Notes: generated from the letters alone by a model not told the origin. DNA of 64,000 nucleotides from Ciona savignyi (GCA_000149265.1 CH002989.1:119754-183753); one strand, 5' to 3'. Positions 10,301 to 21,956 are shown, numbered from the stretch's first letter. Made by a program: numbers and translations.

Positions 10301-12254
10301 CTTACCCGCCAGGGACTGCCCCGAAGCCCATGGTATGGTGCTTCTCCTTGCAGAATTGTGTATAACCGTTATTGCAATACCCGCATTTGTTGCAACCAAT
10401 CCATGGGAAAACAGCCACACGGTCGCCCACTTTAACCTCAGCTGAACCTGTTCGTATAATATAGAAATCATAAAATACCTGTGTGACCAAATGGTTACTG
10501 TTACCGATTAATATCCAGAATGCCACTCATCAGCGTCCCGGGTTTAAATTAATCACGGGTTCGAAACCTGGCCCATTAAGGTAAATAGCAATGAATAATG
10601 GTAAAACGGTATAGTGGCACTGGACCTAGTAGAATATACAGATAAAACGTGATTTATTCTTATGGCCCAAGGTCCTAATTTAAAACCTGGGCCTAGCAAA
10701 AGTTTGGTTGTAGACCTATATTAAACCCAACTAGATGTTGTTATAAATGCTAACCGTGTGTATTTTGTCGCACCCTATAAAGCAGCGGTTCTCAAACTTT
10801 TAAAAAAAAAATTACGCAACGGTCCCCTAGCAATTTTTTAAATGACTCACGGTCCCCTTGAAAAATAGGAAAGTAAAACGAAAAATTTAGCAACGTTACA
10901 ATTCTAAAACAAAACATATTAACCCGGATGCTTGGCTTAAGAAAAAACGAGACGCCTCTGATATTGGCATTTTTTTAAATGTTTACTCCTACTATAATAG
11001 GAGTTGTACTATTTCCTACTATAGTAGGAGTTCTGTGTCTCAGCTTGTTGGTACTTTTGAATTGCACTAATGTGACATCAAATAGCTTCTTGTGATGTCA
11101 TAAATGCCTATGTAGCCGGTAAGCTTTCATGACAAATTGTGTTTGTTAAGTTGATTGGAAGAAAAGTTGCAGAAAAACTTAATTTTACACAAATTGTTTT
11201 TCTTTAGGAGCGTCGTTTTATTTTTTTGGAAGGTGCTTCGCGGTCCCAGAAAATTGTCTCGCGGAACCAAAAAGACCGCGGACCCCAGTTTGAGAACCGC
11301 TGCTATAAAGCATATAAAATAGAGATCAAACTTTTAACCTGCGTTTGATCCGAGAGAGTGGACCACGCCTGCCATCTCGTGGCCGGGAACAATCGGGAAC
11401 TGGTACAACGGGTTGTCTGTGAGACAAGTGAACCTTCCGCCGATGTCAAAGCCGTTGTCGATTTGGTGGATGTCTGAGTGACAAATACCACTGTATAGCA
11501 GCTGTGGGAAACAAGTAAAAAGCATTGTAGAAGACTGTTGGGTTTGGCTGCTACGTTTAAAACTTACACTAAATAATTGATTGTGTGAAATGCGTGTTTT
11601 AACGACTGTCGTTTTGCCATATTTTTCCCGTATCCATTTTTTATAAAAGCTCCTGCTGCCCGTTTTTATTGTGGGGAAAAATACACTAAACTTAGGAAAG
11701 GATACTTAATTTTGTCCACATATTTATTGTATACAACTGAGACGCTGCTACAGTTTTAGTTTAACCGATTTGTCAACTGTGTCCAATCTAAACAGATCAG
11801 TGCCTTGCCACAACGGAAGGATTGACCTTCTGCCTTTCTTTTACCAAACGATCAAACCTGTATGCCGTAACACACGATTTTCTGTTAAATGAGTCGTAAG
11901 ATCAAAAAAAAACCTGGCCGCAGATACATTTTTAACGGGGCAAAGTTTTAAACTCGTAATCGGCCTGTTTAAGACTATTTTTTGCATATAATTTTGTATA
12001 TGACTTGGTGAATTTGATAGGTCAATTCAAAAAATATCATATAATTTTTTTACCGGAAATAGTTTAAAGACCATGATGGCTGATTTTAAATTAGCGTTAA
12101 CCATTCAGCCCCACCACCAATCAATTAACGATATATATATATATATATAATCATCTATCACCTTTACAACCGCGCCATCTTTTGGTGCTTTTGGCACCGC
12201 TGCTTCGGACAACTTTAGCGGTTTCCTTGCTTCGACAATTTCTGCTTTCTTCAT
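7318..12254 (-). CDS. zinc-dependent alcohol dehydrogenase, eight exons, complete
   Basis: Exons: 12162-12254, 11339-11501, 10306-10447, 9036-9196, 8650-8759, 8086-8271, 7783-7932, 7318-7443. All junctions are GT/AG and all phases agree, giving 1131 nt and 376 residues, normal for a cytosolic medium-chain dehydrogenase that oxidises alcohols or reduces aldehydes with NAD(P). Visible ligands: catalytic zinc C38 (GICHSD), H72-E73 (PGHEMAG) and C163 (LPCSGITT); structural zinc C104, C107, C110, C118. The Rossmann loop GAGGLG is at 195-200, and D221 at the end of the second strand suggests NAD(H). The last exon gives LTPPPLVYYKLEEINSALDL and ends in a TAA. Start: ATG at 12254, 51 bases after the start of a TATA box. 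Introns 2 and 3 hold hAT-type elements. Physiological substrate unknown. Confidence 0.93.
8936..9010 (+). repeat. tRNA-like SINE head fragment (family 2)
   Basis: GTGTGGCCGAATGGTTAACGC resembles a tRNA A-box region, and GGATCGAAACTGAG a decayed B box. The same GGCCGAATGGTTAA motif recurs, often reversed, near 7010, 7130 and 12095. It lies in intron 4 of the dehydrogenase, just below exon 4. It is not a functional tRNA. Confidence 0.35.
9350..9590 (-). mobile_element. tRNA-derived SINE copy (family 1), diverged
   Basis: The reverse complement matches the family from the CCCATGAATGGG tail side to CCGACTAGCTATCGACCAGTTTCG at the head side. It lies in intron 3 of the dehydrogenase and is one of the more diverged copies. 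Confidence 0.7.
9640..10096. mobile_element. hAT-type non-autonomous element (457 bp)
   Basis: The ends are imperfect inverted repeats, CAGGGCCGGTTTTAGG and CCTAGCACCGGGCCTG. The element is flanked by an exact 8-bp direct repeat GCCCAGAT at 9632-9639 and 10097-10104, the hallmark of hAT insertion. No transposase is encoded. It lies in intron 3 of the alcohol dehydrogenase. Confidence 0.9.
10478..10590 (+). mobile_element. tRNA-derived SINE-like fragment (family 2)
   Basis: TGTGACCAAATGGTTACTG looks like an A box, and GGGTTCGAAACCTGGCCCATTA like a B box. The GAACCCATTAAGG-type block also appears near 7062 and 63970. The spacing is too irregular for a real tRNA. Confidence 0.4.
10783..11302. 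mobile_element. hAT-type non-autonomous element (520 bp)
   Basis: Terminal inverted repeats CAGCGGTTCTCAAACTTT and CAGTTTGAGAACCGCTG are flanked by the exact 8-bp target duplication CTATAAAG (10775-10782 and 11303-11310). It lies in intron 2 of the dehydrogenase, 37 bases from the exon 2 donor, and the splice sites are intact. Confidence 0.93.
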
Positions 12255-12297
12255 GGTTGGTTCTGACGGGAGTGGCGCCTTCAAGACCAATTCCGCG

Positions 12298-12305
12298 TTT
12301 TTATA
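12298..12305 (-). promoter_or_regulatory. TATA box of the alcohol dehydrogenase gene
   Basis: The minus strand reads TATAAAAA here, 51 bases upstream of the chosen ATG. A start site about 25-30 bases downstream would leave a short 5' untranslated region of roughly 20 bases. This position supports ATG 12254 as the start. Confidence 0.6.
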
Positions 12306-12309
12306 CTCT

Positions 12310-13487
12310 TGCGTACGTGATTCCTAGAGACGATGTCTAGCTCGGTAACTTCCGAACCGCTATGCTTGGCAAATAAGGTAGCAAGCTGTTTGCGGTTTGC
12401 ATTTTGCAGCGAGTATCTGTGCCACACAGGGAATGATTGCCGACTAACGCACCAATTTTAACTTGTTGAACGGAAACAACACAATATGCTTTCGAAGTCA
12501 ATATGCAAAACAGTTATTTGCAGTTGACTTTTGCAAGCAATTTTTAAAACATAAGTATTAACAACTAAGCTCCCAACAAATAAATGGGGATTATGGAGTT
12601 AAATGCATTTATGATGAAGGAATAAAACAGAAACAAACTGATTTTTATGCAAATCATGTAAAATTGGCTACAGTTAATTATATGGACATACAACTACAGT
12701 AAATATTAATATCACGTTTGCATTTGATAAGATAGCAGGGTAATTTCCTACTTTGAATGTTTGCACTTGAGCTATTTTCAAACATATTTCTTGTACGTTT
12801 TATATAAATTAAATACATATGACAATACACCTTTGACCGACAGAAGAGGTGTTTACCATAAATGTCTAAGAGCAATTTCCAATAAATGTTCTTCGTACAT
12901 TACATGTCTCAGTTCGCAAACAAAGTGTGTATTATGCTGGGTCGGTTGTACCGGTTTGTTTGCACTTTTTTGCACCCGGCCGTGGATGTACTCATTACAT
13001 TTCCTCTCCCCTTTGGCTTAAGTTGAAGTTTAACCGACAGAAACCAATGAGGTGGAACCATGGCGGGAGTTCTTGCCTAAAATAGATATTTATAGTTTTT
13101 AGTATTACTATATCTCATAGGCTATTCATTTGAGTGAATGAAATGCAAGTGATGATAGGAAAGTGCAAACAAAATCGAAGTAGTTGGACAAGCAATGCTT
13201 TTCGTCATGTTGAGCAAAAAAAATTTAATTTGATTTCCAATTTTCATTAACCGAAATTTCGGTGTCAACTCTTCCAATTTCTTTTCCAGCGTTGTTTCCT
13301 TGCAGAGTTTGCAAGGAAGTTTGTGGCTTTGAATGATTTAATTATACCGGGTTCAAACAAAATCGCATGTTGGAACGGTTTGTTTGCCAGCGTATGCACT
13401 TTATAAAGAAATAAAATTTCCGTCTGCTCCCGATCATGTGTGTACACTTTGACTTGTAGTCGGTGTTATTGAATAATGTAGGCCATC
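12310..13487. other. intergenic, no supported gene
   Basis: This lies between the dehydrogenase promoter and the left edge of the first duplication unit. The open frames on both strands are short and not family-like. Nothing else is seen. Confidence 0.4.
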
Positions 13488-13984
13488 CGTTAATTAATGT
13501 TATTCTTATTTATTTCTTAACGCTTAGTTTTATTTTTCACTACATAACGATCGTTAAAATATTAGGAAAAACTGGAAAATTGGCTGAAAGGTACGGTTCA
13601 AATCAAAATTCCTTTTTAGATATGGTAGACAACATGGCCTATAGGCCCTAGATATTGCTAAAGCCAAAATTTGGCGTTGTACGCGAGGGAATTCCCTGCT
13701 TACTATTATTCTAATTGATAGTTGTTCCAGCATTTTATTTAGTGGGAATATTAGCGACCAATCTTGTTATCACATATTAAATTAATTGTGTATAATGTTA
13801 GTCCACTGTTTAAATATGTCAAAAGGTGCCCCTTTGTTTACTCGACAAGGGAAATACCCGATATTCAGTCGGTTTATTTTTACCAAAGGCATGACAGGGC
13901 TGTCTTGTCCGTTCGAAATCGTCTGGAGGGATTTTTCAAATCAACAAAGGTTTTTTAGATATGGAAGATAACACGACATCGAGT

Positions 13985-14190
13985 GCGAGGGGTTAGTCTG
14001 GTGGTTTAGTGCGTCGCATTTCAGCTCAAGGGTTGTAGGTAAAATACTGGTCGCTAACTAGTCGGTTGTGTCCTTGGGCAAGGAACTTAACGGACATTGC
14101 CTGAACCTAGCAGATTAATGGGTTCTACTAAATTAAAGAAACGTGTTAATCATACACAGACAATGCAATGGCTTCGCTAACCCTATATTA
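13985..14190 (+). mobile_element. tRNA-derived SINE copy (family 1)
   Basis: The head GTCTGGTGGTTTAGTGCGTCGC and body CCTTGGGCAAGGAACTTAACGG match the family; the 3' tail is missing. It is also present in unit 2 at 44475-44680, so it inserted before the duplication. Confidence 0.75.
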
Positions 14191-14803
14191 TCGATATGTT
14201 AAGTCAGATTTGGGTTTTTCCTAGTCGAACTTTCTTATACTTGAGGAAAACTTGTTTTTCATCATTTTGTTTTCTAAAAATAATAGCGCCCAACACATTT
14301 TTTTTATTAATTCTGGTAGATATTAGTTTACTTTCGAGATTTGTCAAACAGGTGCTCATTTTTATAATTACATAGGGAAAAAACTTAAATTTTTGGAAAC
14401 ATATTTTTATTAAACGCATGTCACGGGTGTCTTGTATGCCGAAATAATCTAAAAGGAATTATAAAATTGAAATGGAACTTTTATATTTGGTATAGCTAAC
14501 ATAACCTTGATGTGTTGCAAGTAAACACTTGGGAATAATCTTTACTCGCGAAATGAAAATTTACTTTTTCGGTGAATATAACTATAGTACTGCAACGATA
14601 TTTAAAAAAATATTGATAATCACGGGTAACGTATCGCGATAATCGTGAATATACATTGGGAGTTTACAAAAGAAAAGTTAAACATTTTCAACGGATTGCA
14701 ATGGCGATCTTGATGACAATAAAACTAGTTTGTTTTAAAATAAGGCTTGCAAGTAAAATCAACCCCATATTTTAATTATTGCAATAAACTTACCAACTAA
14801 TAT

Positions 14804-15148
14804 CTCTTCGCCGGCGGCTGCGATCCTCTTTTCTGCGATGATGCCCCAATAAAGTTGAGATTTGACAGTGCAACCCAATTACTGTGGAGACTACACATTC
14901 AACTGTTTCGGACTTACTATTCATTAATTACACACAAAAAGCGGAAGCTTGCTGCTGTTTGTCTTTTTTCTTATTTTTGCAGTCTTATTTTAAATATTTA
15001 TGTATATTGTAAATATTACTATTATAAATTAGTTTATTTATATATTCTAGTGCAGTAAAGTTCTGCACTTAAAGTGCTTCATTTATTAAACATAGTGCAA
15101 TAACTGTTTTTGCACCAAAAAAAATTTAAGGAGCGAAAAAATAAACTA
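14804..15148 (+). mobile_element. 5'-truncated non-LTR retrotransposon fragment (345 bp)
   Basis: It starts CTCTTCGCCGGCGG and ends GGAGCGAAAAAATAAACTA. A 9-bp duplication AACTAATAT flanks it (14795-14803 and 15149-15157). Unit 2 at about 45320 reads straight through AACTAATATGTAAAACC, giving the empty site. It is a related but internally shorter copy of 4250-5035. The short plus-strand ORF inside is not a gene. Confidence 0.88.
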
Positions 15149-15379
15149 AACTAATATGTAAAACCTAACCACGCTTTATACAGACTGAAGAAATACGACA
15201 ACAGACCATGTAAAGCCAGATGTCGAAGCGTTGTTTTGTTAATATTGCTTAAGGTTTTCTAGTTAAATCTAGTTAAGTAGTTTTTTACACAGCATGCGTA
15301 TTTCGTGTAGGCTATCATAGGTTGTTAAAGGGAAACAGGTTCGGCAATGAAACAAACACAAATTATCATTTCGATGTAA

Positions 15380-15760
15380 ATTTTGATAGCTGTACAACCA
15401 TTGTTATCTATTTCGAGATCATCACTGTCATCCGGAAGATCAACGCTCGGCTCGTTGCTAGCTGAGGTATTTGAAAAGCACTATTCATCCTCGCCAGAAA
15501 ATGTAAAGTTTTGACCATATTGGCTCAGTTGTCGGTCGTAATACTGTATATCTGACTAATTTCACCCTTAATTTTGCTTGCTGAGACAAAAACTTTGTCT
15601 CTTATGTTCCAGCAATTAACCGAATCTTCTAATAGTTTAATTAAATGGTCTGCGATTAACTGTTACTAACTGCAAACATGCATTACTTAAAGTAGGAGAT
15701 TTCCACGGTATGTCTGACGAACTGTTTAACTGCTGACGCCAAGTTAATACAATTTTGTTC
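15380..15760 (-). pseudogene. hAT transposase relic (unit 1 copy)
   Basis: The minus strand encodes degraded pieces resembling a hAT transposase: a LVTVNRRPF-like block, then ISQIYSITTDN followed by ANMVKT after a stop, then an acidic Ser-rich stretch. Frames are broken several times. The same relic, slightly longer, is in unit 2 at 45480-45960. Confidence 0.55.
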
Positions 15761-16289
15761 TAAATATGTCTGGCATGGTACATTCAGCATGGTTCCTTTT
15801 TATTTGTCGTTAAGGATTGAAAGAGTGACAATACAGTGCTACATCCCAGCACTTGAAATGCGGACCAGTTTTTACAAAAATTAAACTTGAAGAACTTTTT
15901 AACTTCGCTTAGTTTATTTCTTCCCATTTGAACAGAATTTGCCTTAATAATTTATCTTCACTGTACGAACATACGTATGAAACATGCGGTAGTCCTAACT
16001 GTTTTATTTCTGCTCTACTTGATGTTTGACTGAATACCACAAAAATACCTGCTGTTAAACTGAACACATCACGCCTAACAATTTGCAGTTAACCAAGCAT
16101 TATTATTAATTAGAAATGAATTGCGCAATAGCATGGCGATTATTTACCCCACGACTATAAAAACAATCGTCTTTGTTACCAATAATACTAACCAAATAGT
16201 TAAAGTAGAATACTATTTATGTACATTCTGACTGCGATGTACATAATAAAAATGTAAACTTGCCTACAAAAATTAAAAGTGATACTATG

Positions 16290-16329
16290 TAGGATAGGAT
16301 ATTCATGTAAAAATGAATATCCTATCCTA
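16290..16329. repeat. perfect 17-bp inverted repeat made of SINE tails
   Basis: TAGGATAGGATATTCAT, a 6-base loop GTAAAA, then its exact reverse complement. The arm is the 3' tail of SINE family 1. In unit 2 (46490-46665) the same hairpin is followed by a SINE body, so this looks like a remnant left after loss of the body. Confidence 0.8.
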
Positions 16330-16633
16330 TCCTTCATTTAAACATTATTTAATGGTTTAACTCCCGCTCGGTTTAACTATAGTTCACATTAGGTTGTTCG
16401 GATTCAGTACCGGGTATGAGAAATAAATTTCTCAGACCGGTTTACAGGTTTGGGTTCAGTTACGGTTCAACACCCTGTTTATTAGTATCGTAGCCGAGTA
16501 TAGCGTCGCGATTATTGAGATATCGGTGCAGCCCTAATTATAGCGTACAACATACTAATACAATATTTATTTTATTTTTAACTGAACACGGATAGCAAAA
16601 ACACTCCACTGTGTTATATAGCACAGCCTAAAC

Positions 16634-16966
16634 CAGTGATTCCCAACCGCGGCTCCCAGCTAGCCTTCTTGCGGCTCTCATTGACCTTTGAAAATCCCCT
16701 AAAAATATTAGAATCTGATTCTAATAATAAAAAAAAAAAAATTAGTATTCTAAAATTACCCTTGCTTAGTTTTAAGGCTGGGAAAAGAGTTTTTACTTCA
16801 TAGTTAAGATTAGAGGCAAGGAAAGTTGTGAAAAGGCTGCTATTGTTACGTCACTGTTTTCTTAAAGCAGTGTGTTTTCGTGTTTTTATGAGTGTTTTCA
16901 TGCGGCTCCATACGTATTCTAAAATTTGAAATTTGGCCCCGACACTAAAAAAGGTTGGGACCCCTG
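16634..16966. mobile_element. hAT-type MITE (333 bp) with paralogous empty site
   Basis: The ends CAGTGATTCCCAACCGCGG and GGTTGGGACCCCTG form inverted repeats. The 8-bp duplication is GCCTAAAC (16626-16633, 16967-16974). Unit 2 near 46962 has a single GCCTAAAC followed directly by ATACATGACTC, proving insertion after the duplication. Confidence 0.95.
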
Positions 16967-17514
16967 GCCTAAACATACATGACTCTAATGAGAGTATACA
17001 TTTTTAACTAAACAAAAAAGTTTTGTTTGTTAATGGGGGTGTCGGCAAAAATAGAAAATAAAAAACGTATTTTAGATAACCTGATAAAACTTAACAAAAA
17101 AGTCACGTATATTTAAAATTACATTCGAACACCATAAACACAATTGAATCAAATCGGAACGAATGTGCGAAACATGAGTCTCGTCCATTGTGCAAAGCAA
17201 GTAATTAAACGATCCTACGTTTGTGGCATTGTCACAAGAAATGTGGCAAATATTTGCAATAGAATCAAAATCCGAGGAAATGTTTGAAGCTTGCTTGCTT
17301 CTGGTAACTAAAATTGAGGACCAGTGCCCTACTCAACTCAACGAATTTACCATTAATTAAACTTCATTAAAAAACACACAAAATATTGGAATTAATATAA
17401 GGTGCTTTACTGAGTTGATATTTTTTATATGTAATTTATAATAACTTTATTCTTGGATTAAAAATGCAAATCAAAACGTGGAATATCGTACTGGGTTGCA
17501 GGTTGGTAGGTAAT

Positions 17515-18819
17515 TTAAAGGGACTTCACGCAAAGGTTGTATGTAAAACGTGTTGCGTTGGGGGGATAATTCCAAATTCCGAACCATGTGTTTTTGGGAG
17601 AGTACTTCACTTGCAACAGCATCGCGGTGTAAGTTGGGTTTGTCTTCGGGAAATGGGGGTGCCAGTCACCGGAATAAGCTGGTTGTCCAAAACTTGAGAT
17701 TCGTGTCATACTCTGGAGAAAATGATGACATAAAGTAAATATATAACTAAAATAATATTAAGTTTTGTAAGATCTATATTTACCAGTAGTCAGACATATA
17801 AACAGTATTGTACCGCCATTTATTAAAGTATAAAATGTACAATGTACCCTTGAATTTGTTAATATTCTTTAAGCAAAGCCATACATATCTACTATTTACT
17901 TTGATGTCAAGCCTCCCTAAATTTCGATTGTTTATAAATAAAATGTTTACACCAACCGTTAAGTTGAAGGTCATCGCAAGCCAAATATCTGCAAAGGATC
18001 CATTTTCATATGTACTGGTCACGAAGTAGTTATAAACTGTGTCATACGTTGTCTTATCCATGATGTCAAGTAAAGATGCATCTAATGTTGTGCATGTTGC
18101 TTTAGCTTGAGCTAGAGTCTGGGTTTGAGGCGTAATTGGGTCAGGCATCCACACGTTTTTCCATTCAGTAGAATACCATTTCCACCTGTAATGAATGTGG
18201 ANNNNNNNNNNNNNNNNNNNNNNNNNNNNNNNNNNNNNNNNNNNNNNNNNNNNNNNNNNNNNNNNNNNNNNNNNNNNNNNNNNNNNNNNNNNNNNNNNNN
18301 NTAAGACAGGTATTGGTTGTATGAGTTTGGGTAAATAGCGCGGGCTGTGTGGATTACATGTGGTTTGTGTGAATTGTTTTGTGTACAATATTAAACTTAT
18401 CACATAATTGATTCTCTTAGATAATAAAACTTCACTAACCTGAATAAAACAGCCAATCCACAAACAAATCCTCTTGCCAGCCTGTAGACTGGTCTATTCG
18501 TTCTAGTTCAACGTTGAACCCGTGGGAAAAAAATTCAATCACTGTTAAGTTAAATTCGTGTGGGAGAGTTGGATCTTGGGTTCTAACTGTGGCGTTGACA
18601 AGAAATGGTACCGAATTCAAGCATAACTTGTATGGGACGAATGCATTTTTCTTTGGAGAATCCGACACGAGGTTTAGCTCGGTGGTTCCTTTCTGTAAGG
18701 TTGGCAGCTCTGGAATGTTACGGGGTTTACGAGTGACAAAACAATTTCATTTTAAAATGGTTACCTGATATAGCAATGTTTAAGCAACACACAAGAAGAA
18801 ACACACGAACGAGTTTCAT
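17515..18819 (-). pseudogene. lectin copy A: H-type plus C-type lectin-like, frameshift in exon 3
   Basis: Four coding exons: 18765-18819 (signal peptide MKLVRVFLLVCCLNIAIS), 18440-18709 (H-type-lectin-like), 17957-18185 and 17515-17712 (C-type lectin-like halves). Splice sites match the family. Exon 3 is 229 nt against 230 in the intact copies: one base is missing near 18166, where the others encode NGKYVWMPDP, and the frame breaks. The lesion is only about 35 bases from the N gap at 18202-18301, so it could be poor end-of-contig sequence. Otherwise it would encode a secreted glycoprotein like copy F. Exon 4 is intact and an AATAAA lies downstream on the coding strand near 17450. Confidence 0.8.
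18202..18301. other. assembly gap (100 N)
   Basis: A run of N in the intron between exons 2 and 3 of lectin copy A. The round length suggests a placeholder of unknown true size. Confidence 0.99.
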
Positions 18820-21235
18820 GATTATTTTTTATTTTTGACTTTTTTGTGGTAATCTATTAAGTGTCTTCGCTTACTCAGTTATCCATCAAATACGCAACAG
18901 ATTTGCAATGAATTCCGGAAATACGCCATCGATTTGCAATAAATAATTACCAGGTGTGATTAGCCAACCTGAGGGAAAAGGGGCATCAAACTGGACTTAA
19001 CGAACAGTGGTAATGAAAAAGTGATCAATTCTCTAGTTTCCTATTTTTTTGGAACATAATACTTGTACTACAATACAACATTAAGCTAACATTGCCGCCT
19101 TTTTCTTTCTGCAATATCTAAACACTGGATTGACAAATACTTGCATTATTGTGCATAAAAACCACTACAAGGTAAACAAAAAAAATAATAAAGCCTGATT
19201 GCTCTATAAGTGCGAACTGCAATCCTTTCAACTACCATTCTGAACAACAATTACCTTAACGGTTCAAACAAAGACATGTAAGCGTTTTCAATGTTCGCTG
19301 AAAATCGGTGGATGTCAACCTGCATATTATGTCACGTTGCAGTCGTTTGTTTGGGTTTCGTAGACTTTTAAAAGCACGACTAAGTCATGCTGGGTCGCAA
19401 AACAATCTTTTTGTTTAATGTACTTTTATTGCAACAACTATACCATTACAAAGGGACAATTTCTACACTACCATAGATGCTTACATCAGTGTGTATGTCA
19501 TTGTGCATGTTATCCAAATGCCATTTAACCACATCAATATCTTCTTTAATGTTTTCAAGTTTTTTTTTACAACATTGTTTTTTGATATGATCTTTTAAAA
19601 AAACATTGTCGTTTTGAAAGTCGTTTGACTGCTCAACAATTTTTATGCAGTTTGACGTTTTGCAGCTTAAGGTAAACATGCAAAATTGCGTTTTTACGCT
19701 GATGAAGATGTCATACCTCTAAGTCATAGTATTCAAATGGGTGTTTGCTAAGTGACACTGTTGGTGATTCAACAATGTTTGTACGGTCTAAAGCAGCATG
19801 TGCCAGGCTTCGCGCCGGTGTTCTTGTTTAGCTGATCATTTTTATATTAGTGAAGCAAAGCTTCCAAAGACGTTGATTGAGAATCTCCTAGCTGTTTCAA
19901 TAAAACAAGCTTTATAATGTACGTAAATATTAAAGGACTCTGAGTTTAGCTTGCAGAATGCAGCCTGCTGCCTTCAACTGTTAATATAAATACACTTTGT
20001 TTGGCCCTTTCAGTTCGCCGAATTTTTGTGGAGGTGCGTATATCGTCATCCGCAAAACTGCATCATCCGTCACACAACTGCAATATATTTTGTATCATAA
20101 AAAAAAACAAGTCATGTTAAGGAGTCAAATAATTTTCTTGATTCACACGATAAGCTGTATTTTTAATTCTAAAACAATATCTGTGCCGCAAATAGATATT
20201 CATTAACCGAATAATAACTCAAAATGCTTAGTTTGTCAAACATTTACCGTGCAGTTGTACTAAAAACCAAAATCTTAACTAACACTGTGTCGGCTTATTG
20301 AGTATATAGAAAATGCTCGAAATTTTCTTAATTTATTTTTTTCGTTGATTTTTTTTAATAGGCGAGTGAAAAGATTGGGGCAATAATCCAGTAAAAGAAA
20401 TAACAACCAACATGGTCGCCAGATACAATTAAAACGTTATTTTTTATATCTAATATAAATATATATAGGCTAAAAGCTAATTAACTTTGAATATATGCAA
20501 AATACAGATGTAGTTTTGAATAAAAAAGCAATATTTAAATACAAAACAATCGGTTTATAGCAAACTGCTCAAGCGGAACCGATACTATTGAATTTAAACT
20601 GGGGACAAATTGATTTCGATTGTTTGTAAAAAAAGGTAATTTTAATTTTAGGATAAATGAAACCACGCTGGATATTCTTTCGTCTGGGATAGGTGAATAT
20701 TACAGTTACAACATTACATTTTTGTTCACTGAAATTCACCATCGTTTTGTGGTGGTTTTAACTGTTTAACTTTTCTTTTATATTTTGTAAAAATGTATTA
20801 CATTCACGTTTGCATATTCTAATTTAACAGATTTATCGTAGTAGCTTGGAGAATGTAGACTCCGTTTTTACTTTCCCAATTCATGATATAAATATGCAAT
20901 TTTTAATTCCTCTTTTTCCGATGTCGGAAATTTCCTTTTTTTGTAAAATTAAAGGTCGTTGCAAATAAGAACATGTTCGTTAGGATTTTTGTAAGTTTTA
21001 ACCTGATTTGATAACTCCTTCATTCCAATAATCTGGCGACATAACATGCCTGTCACAAGCGTGACGCAGAAAAATGGAGGGAACCCATAAGTATACTTTG
21101 CTCAGTATTCGTTTAAATTTAACGTTTAATATGTTTGGGAATGCAATATACAAATTTTATTTAAGTGTAGCATGTTAAAATTTTTAAAGTACCTTTACAA
21201 GGATAGCTGTAAACGGCCAAATATGATTTTCCACT
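18820..21235. other. divergent spacer between lectins A and B, left part
   Basis: No gene is supported. The whole stretch is repeated at 56354-58805 and mostly at 41349-43990. Conserved details such as TTCAATAAAACAAGCTTTATAATG and a run of AT-rich blocks reflect recent duplication, so constraint cannot be judged. Regulatory sites for both genes are expected here, but none can be named. Confidence 0.5.
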
Positions 21236-21495
21236 TAGGATAGGATAGGATATTCATCTTTATCCCCGTGAATGGGAAAGCCAAGGGGGTTAACACACGG
21301 GGCAATCGTCAGATCACCTCGCGCCCATCGTCGGGTTACCGGAGCTATTGCAGTGTGTTGTATATGATAGACACGTTCCTTCAATTTGGTAGAACCCATT
21401 AATCCGCTGGGTTCAGGCAATGTCCGTAAAGTGCTTTGCCCAAGGACACAACCGACTAGCTAGCGACCAGTTTCGCACCTTCAACCTTTCGATTG
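21236..21495 (-). mobile_element. tRNA-derived SINE copy (family 1)
   Basis: The reverse complement shows the tail GGATAGGATATTCATC, the CCCGTGAATGGG block and the CCGACTAGCTAGCGACCAG block. It is shared with unit 2 at 58805-59065, so it is older than the duplication. Confidence 0.85.
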
Positions 21496-21901
21496 AACTC
21501 CACAAAGAGATTCGTTAAATAATTGTTCGTCCCTTTCTACGCGCGTCTGGTCGAAAACAGAACCGATATATATATATACGCATTTCCTGACAACCCCATT
21601 ATGGGTTACAAACTTAGTCCAGTAAAAAAAACAGACATGTTCCTTTTCGCAAACAATCGCTTTTTCCGAGAACTTTGCGCCAACAACATTTGTGGGTGTA
21701 TTTCGACGAATGTTCTAACCTGCAACGTACGCAAATCGATTATTTAGGCTAAGCGTGATAAACAGATTGTTTTTGTATATTACTAGTTGCGCACAGAAAA
21801 GTTGCATTCAATTAATTCTGAAACAAAAAGTGCTTTTAGGAGACGGATCGTAAGATATTTTGTAGAGACCAATGCCTAATATTGACTTCCTGGGATATAT
21901 A

Positions 21902-21908
21902 TATAAAG
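21902..21908 (+). promoter_or_regulatory. TATA box upstream of lectin B
   Basis: TATAAAG within a (TA)n stretch, followed by AAGACGCATG. The same box lies at 59467-59473 upstream of lectin D. It would place a start near 21930, before both the small ORF at 21966 and lectin B exon 1. Confidence 0.5.
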
Positions 21909-21956
21909 ACGCATGTATACAACACTTGTTCTATGGATAGTTTAGTTTAGTATACA

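Noticed and set aside
8936-10590. tRNA genes suggested by A-box/B-box-like motifs
   Set aside because: Spacing and stems do not form a cloverleaf. The motifs recur with repeat flanks, as in tRNA-derived SINEs.
13764-13971. Overlapping ORFs repeated at 44252-44459
   Set aside because: Both are open only because the units are recent copies. Two frames are open over the same stretch, and neither has family features or splice context.
14855-15058. 67-codon plus-strand ORF
   Set aside because: It lies entirely inside a 5'-truncated LINE fragment in its 3' untranslated-like region. The longer copy at 4250-5035 does not preserve it as a gene.
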